A stretch of 50,399 bases of DNA, from assembly GCA_045603585.1 (NCBI GenBank), contig JAZUMK010000050.1:1-50399 (forward strand). Direction: 5' to 3'. The stretch is from SFEL01 sp045603585. Lineage in GTDB: Bacteria; Bacillota; Clostridia; Christensenellales; CAG-138. Below the pieces are notes generated by a model. It was not told the origin of the DNA and made no database searches. It was given only the letters and a program-made list of their open reading frames with translations. A program made the position numbers and the translations under genes. Below, in pieces: positions 48,331-50,399 of the stretch; the first letter of the stretch is position 1; every line of letters begins with the position of its first letter.

Positions 48331-49635
48331 ATGATACCTGTTCTTTATGAGGACAACCACCTTCTGGTGGTACAAAAGCCCCCCAATATGCCTGTGCAGG
48401 AGGATTCCTCTCAGGATATGGATATGCTCAACGAGCTGAAGGGGTACATAAAGGAAAAATACGCAAAGCCCGGGGAAGTTTACCTGGGCCTTGTCCATAG
48501 GCTGGATCGGCCTGTGGGGGGAGCAATGGTGTTTGCCCGCACCTCAAAGGCGGCGGCAAGGCTCAGCTCCCAGTTCAACGGCCACGCCGCAAAGAAAAAC
48601 TACCTTGCGGTGGTGGAGGGGCATCCAATGGGGGGTGAGCTGACCGACTTTATCCTGCGGGACGAAGCCACCGGCAGCAGCCGCGTTGTGCCGGAAGGCA
48701 CCCCAAATGCAAAGGCCGCAAGGCTTTCATACCGCCCCATCGCATCAAAGGACGGACTTACTCTGGTGAGCATACAGCTGCATACCGGGCGGCATCATCA
48801 GATAAGGGTGCAGTTTTCCAGCCGCAGAATGCCCCTGTGGGGAGATCAGCGCTACAACAAAAACGCCGTACCGGGCCAGCAGATAGCCCTCTGGGCCTGC
48901 AGCCTTACCATAGAGCATCCCACAAAGAAAGAGCTCATGACCTTCACATCTTTGCCAAAGGGCGGGGTATGGAAGCAGTTTGAAAATCTCATTCCCGGCG
49001 CAGCGGCCGGCATACCCATAGTATATGCCGATGAAAACATCATCCTTGCGGACAAGCCCGCCGGCCTGCCCACCGCCAAGGCGGACGGGGAAGGGGAGAC
49101 GCTGGAAGGCCGCCTGTCTGTATACGGCGACCCCATGCCTGCCCACAGACTGGATGCAAACACCACCGGCCTTGTGCTTTTCGCCCGGAATGAAGCGGCC
49201 CTTGCGGAGCTTACAGAGGCCATAAAGCAGCGCACCCTCCGCAAGTTTTACCGCTGCACCGTAAAGGGCAAGCCGGATCCCTCTTCCGCAACCCTCACCG
49301 CGTACTGCGTGAAGGATGAGGAGCGCTCCCGCATAAGGGTATACGACCATCCCGTGAAGGACGGCAAGGATATGCTGACCCGCTACACCCTGCTGAGCTC
49401 GGCGGGAGACACCTCCGAGCTGGAGGTGGAGCTTATCACCGGCCGCACCCATCAGATAAGGGCGCACCTTGCCCACATAGGCCACCCCATACTGGGGGAT
49501 GACAAGTACGGCGACAGGGAGTTCAACCACGCTCATAAGGCCCGCACCCAGCAGCTTCGTGCAGTCCGCCTGGAATGCGCCTTTGATAAAAACGGCCTGC
49601 TTGGGTATCTGGACGGAAGGGTGTTTGAGTGCTGA
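48331..49635 (+). CDS. double-headed RluA-family pseudouridine synthase
   Basis: Two complete RluA-type catalytic domains are fused in one 434-aa protein. Domain 1 (about 1-220) has ILVVQKP-like LLVVQKPPNMPVQ, catalytic aspartate D59 in LVHRLDRPVGGAMVFAR, and LHTGRHHQIRVQF. Domain 2 (about 228-434) has IILADKPAGLPTAK, D275 in PAHRLDANTTGLVLFAR, and LITGRTHQIRAHLAHIGHPILGDDKYG. Neither has an S4 domain. Family members modify uridines in rRNA or tRNA; two heads could modify two sites or act as an internal dimer. It begins 1 base after the methyltransferase stop. No internal ribosome binding site or stop separates the domains. Confidence 0.95.
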   Translation: MIPVLYEDNHLLVVQKPPNMPVQEDSSQDMDMLNELKGYIKEKYAKPGEVYLGLVHRLDRPVGGAMVFARTSKAAARLSSQFNGHAAKKNYLAVVEGHPMGGELTDFILRDEATGSSRVVPEGTPNAKAARLSYRPIASKDGLTLVSIQLHTGRHHQIRVQFSSRRMPLWGDQRYNKNAVPGQQIALWACSLTIEHPTKKELMTFTSLPKGGVWKQFENLIPGAAAGIPIVYADENIILADKPAGLPTAKADGEGETLEGRLSVYGDPMPAHRLDANTTGLVLFARNEAALAELTEAIKQRTLRKFYRCTVKGKPDPSSATLTAYCVKDEERSRIRVYDHPVKDGKDMLTRYTLLSSAGDTSELEVELITGRTHQIRAHLAHIGHPILGDDKYGDREFNHAHKARTQQLRAVRLECAFDKNGLLGYLDGRVFEC

Positions 49636-49694
49636 TTAAGAAAAGCGAAAGTTTGAATTGAATTAAGTAAAAGCATGCATAGAAGTGCTGCCCC

Positions 49695-49722
49695 AAAAGC
49701 CCCATGAAGAATGGGGCTTTTT
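49695..49722 (+). terminator. terminator of the RNA-modification operon
   Basis: Stem AAAAGCCCCAT / ATGGGGCTTTT with a 5-base loop and a T-run. Confidence 0.85.
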
Positions 49723-50007
49723 GTGTAGAATGAAACACCGCTGTTTCGATAGCACGACCCGCTTTTCCGTAAGGAAAAGCTGCCTTAAAAGGGCGGTGGG
49801 AGGGATATGAAATATTGCCTGTAACCTCCCTGGCGGCGCATGGGTATGGATAATTCTCCCTGCACTGTTTTCCGATGCCTGCACAAAAATATAAATTTTG
49901 CTTTTTATGGCAATAATAGCCCTGCAGCCCATTGTATTCCACTATCCCTTGTATCCGCCCGCCCTGCCCCAAACCATGTATTGAGGAGGGGCAAAAAGGG
50001 AGGGTCA
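49723..50007. repeat. intergenic stretch with one R4 copy
   Basis: An R4 copy at about 49747-49806 (stem TTTTCC / GGAAAA, tail AAAAGGGCGGTGGGAGGGAT) and an R5 trace. The remaining 180 bases show nothing I can assign. Confidence 0.7.
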
Positions 50008-50034
50008 ATGTCCGAAAAAACCTTATTCGCCTAA
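50008..50034 (+). CDS. possible 8-codon ORF before the tRNA-tuf promoter
   Basis: ATG follows GGGAGGG and the frame encodes MSEKTLFA before TAA. It ends 5 bases before the TTGACA of the tRNA promoter. It may be chance, or a remnant of a leader. Confidence 0.25.
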   Translation: MSEKTLFA

Positions 50035-50039
50035 GCATA

Positions 50040-50068
50040 TTGACAAAAGAGGGCTTGTGGATTAGAAT
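50040..50068 (+). promoter_or_regulatory. strong sigma-A promoter of tRNA-Gly (and perhaps tuf)
   Basis: A perfect TTGACA and TAGAAT separated by 17 bases, about 50 bases before the tRNA. Confidence 0.85.
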
Positions 50069-50120
50069 AGTAATGCTATGCTGAACAAAGGTATGGCGTC
50101 CACTCAATGCGCTGCGCTAC

Positions 50121-50194
50121 GCGGGTGTAGCTCAGTGGCAGAGCGTCGGCTTCCCAAGCCGATAATGTGGGTTCGATTCCCATCACCCGCTCCA
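50121..50194 (+). tRNA. tRNA-Gly (anticodon CCC)
   Basis: The cloverleaf is complete: acceptor GCGGGTG / CACCCGC, D-arm GCTC...GAGC, anticodon stem TCGGC / GCCGA around loop TTCCCAA (anticodon CCC), T-arm with GGTTCGATTCC, and an encoded CCA end. It reads GGG codons. It lies 72 bases before tuf and shares its direction. Confidence 0.96.
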
Positions 50195-50265
50195 ACAGCA
50201 TCCCGTTTTCATGCGGGGAAAAACAAAAAACATAAGCTCAAATTTTTAGGAGGACAACAGTTACA

Positions 50266-50399
50266 ATGGCAAAGGCAAAATTTGAACGTACCAAGCCCCA
50301 TGTAAACATCGGCACCATCGGCCACGTAGACCACGGTAAGACCACTCTGACCGCAGCAATCACCATGACCCTTTCTCAGCAGGGCAAGGCCGCAGCAAT
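50266..50399 (+). CDS. tuf: elongation factor Tu, N-terminal part (partial)
   Basis: EF-Tu delivers aminoacyl-tRNA to the ribosome. Only the first 44 codons are in the window; the gene runs off the right edge. The start (MAKAKFERTKPHVNIGTIGH) and GTP-binding P-loop GHVDHGKTTL are exact family sequence. AGGAGGA lies about 11 bases before the ATG. No separate promoter is seen between the tRNA and tuf, so both may share the promoter at 50040. The usual rpsL-rpsG-fusA genes are not upstream, so this is a solitary or second tuf. Confidence 0.97.
   Translation, partial: MAKAKFERTKPHVNIGTIGHVDHGKTTLTAAITMTLSQQGKAAA

Overview
The window looks like a chromosome segment from an anaerobic, low-to-mid GC Gram-positive bacterium of the class Clostridia (Oscillospirales-like). 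The signs are strong AGGAGG-type ribosome binding sites, sigma-A promoters, a class III (oxygen-free) ribonucleotide reductase with its activase, Gram-positive type lipoproteins and signal peptidase, YegS/DgkB-type lipid kinases, MgtE, a DUF1847 protein, a DUF5711 protein and a B. subtilis-type parS site. Both ends of the window cut a gene (an ABC exporter at the left, tuf at the right).

Layout. 1-5 kb: end of an ABC exporter, a small protein, and a MacA/MacB-type efflux operon. 5-9.4 kb: DUF1847 protein, a lipoprotein, dusB and a small membrane protein. 9.4-10.2 kb: a gene-free repeat block with a 170-bp long inverted repeat. 10.3-14 kb: tyrS-yigZ and a surface protein. 14.3-17.5 kb: HpcH/HpaI aldolase, a GH13 glycosidase and a zinc-ribbon membrane protein. 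18-22.5 kb: a CotH-VTC-DUF4956 operon. 22.5-23.4 kb: a structured repeat, a perfect parS site and a REP-associated tyrosine transposase (RAYT). 23.6-25.3 kb: gpsA-tatD. 26-28.3 kb: a HAD phosphatase, and mgtE behind a 29-codon leader ORF. 28.2-33.2 kb (plus 35.1 kb): a phage-derived island with TerL, portal, an HTH protein and small proteins but no capsid, tail or integrase. 33.8-38.6 kb: lipoprotein, lepB, a metallophosphoesterase, birA and a C_GCAxxG_C_C protein. 39.4-42.6 kb: nrdG and nrdD with NrdR operators. 43.5-47.1 kb: two tandem lipid kinases, a DUF5711 protein and a CvpA protein. 47.5-49.6 kb: an rRNA methyltransferase and a double-headed RluA pseudouridine synthase. 50-50.4 kb: promoter, tRNA-Gly(CCC) and the start of tuf.

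The most striking property is the density of dispersed palindromic repeats in almost every intergenic gap. At least seven families recur, and I label them here: R1, polypyrimidine/polypurine hairpins, some with a terminator; R2, the GGCGATCANTGATCGCC palindrome; R3, GGATTGCC...CTCGCAATGACA; R4, a hairpin with a covarying stem followed by AAAGGGNGGTNGGNGGG and TAGATAA; R5, CTCTTCACTATTCACTATTAC; R6, GGGAGAG/CTCTCC modules; R7, a 170-230-bp multi-stem element that begins exactly at stop codons. Two R2 palindromes lie, inverted and in frame, inside the RAYT gene itself, which links this transposase to the R2 family. R4 and R7 vary by compensatory stem changes, which argues for selection on structure.

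The strongest candidates for something undescribed are the RAYT with its own REP palindromes in the coding sequence, the R7 stop-codon element, the mgtE leader ORF with mutually exclusive hairpins, the polypurine hairpins just upstream of ribosome binding sites, and the stripped-down terminase/portal island.
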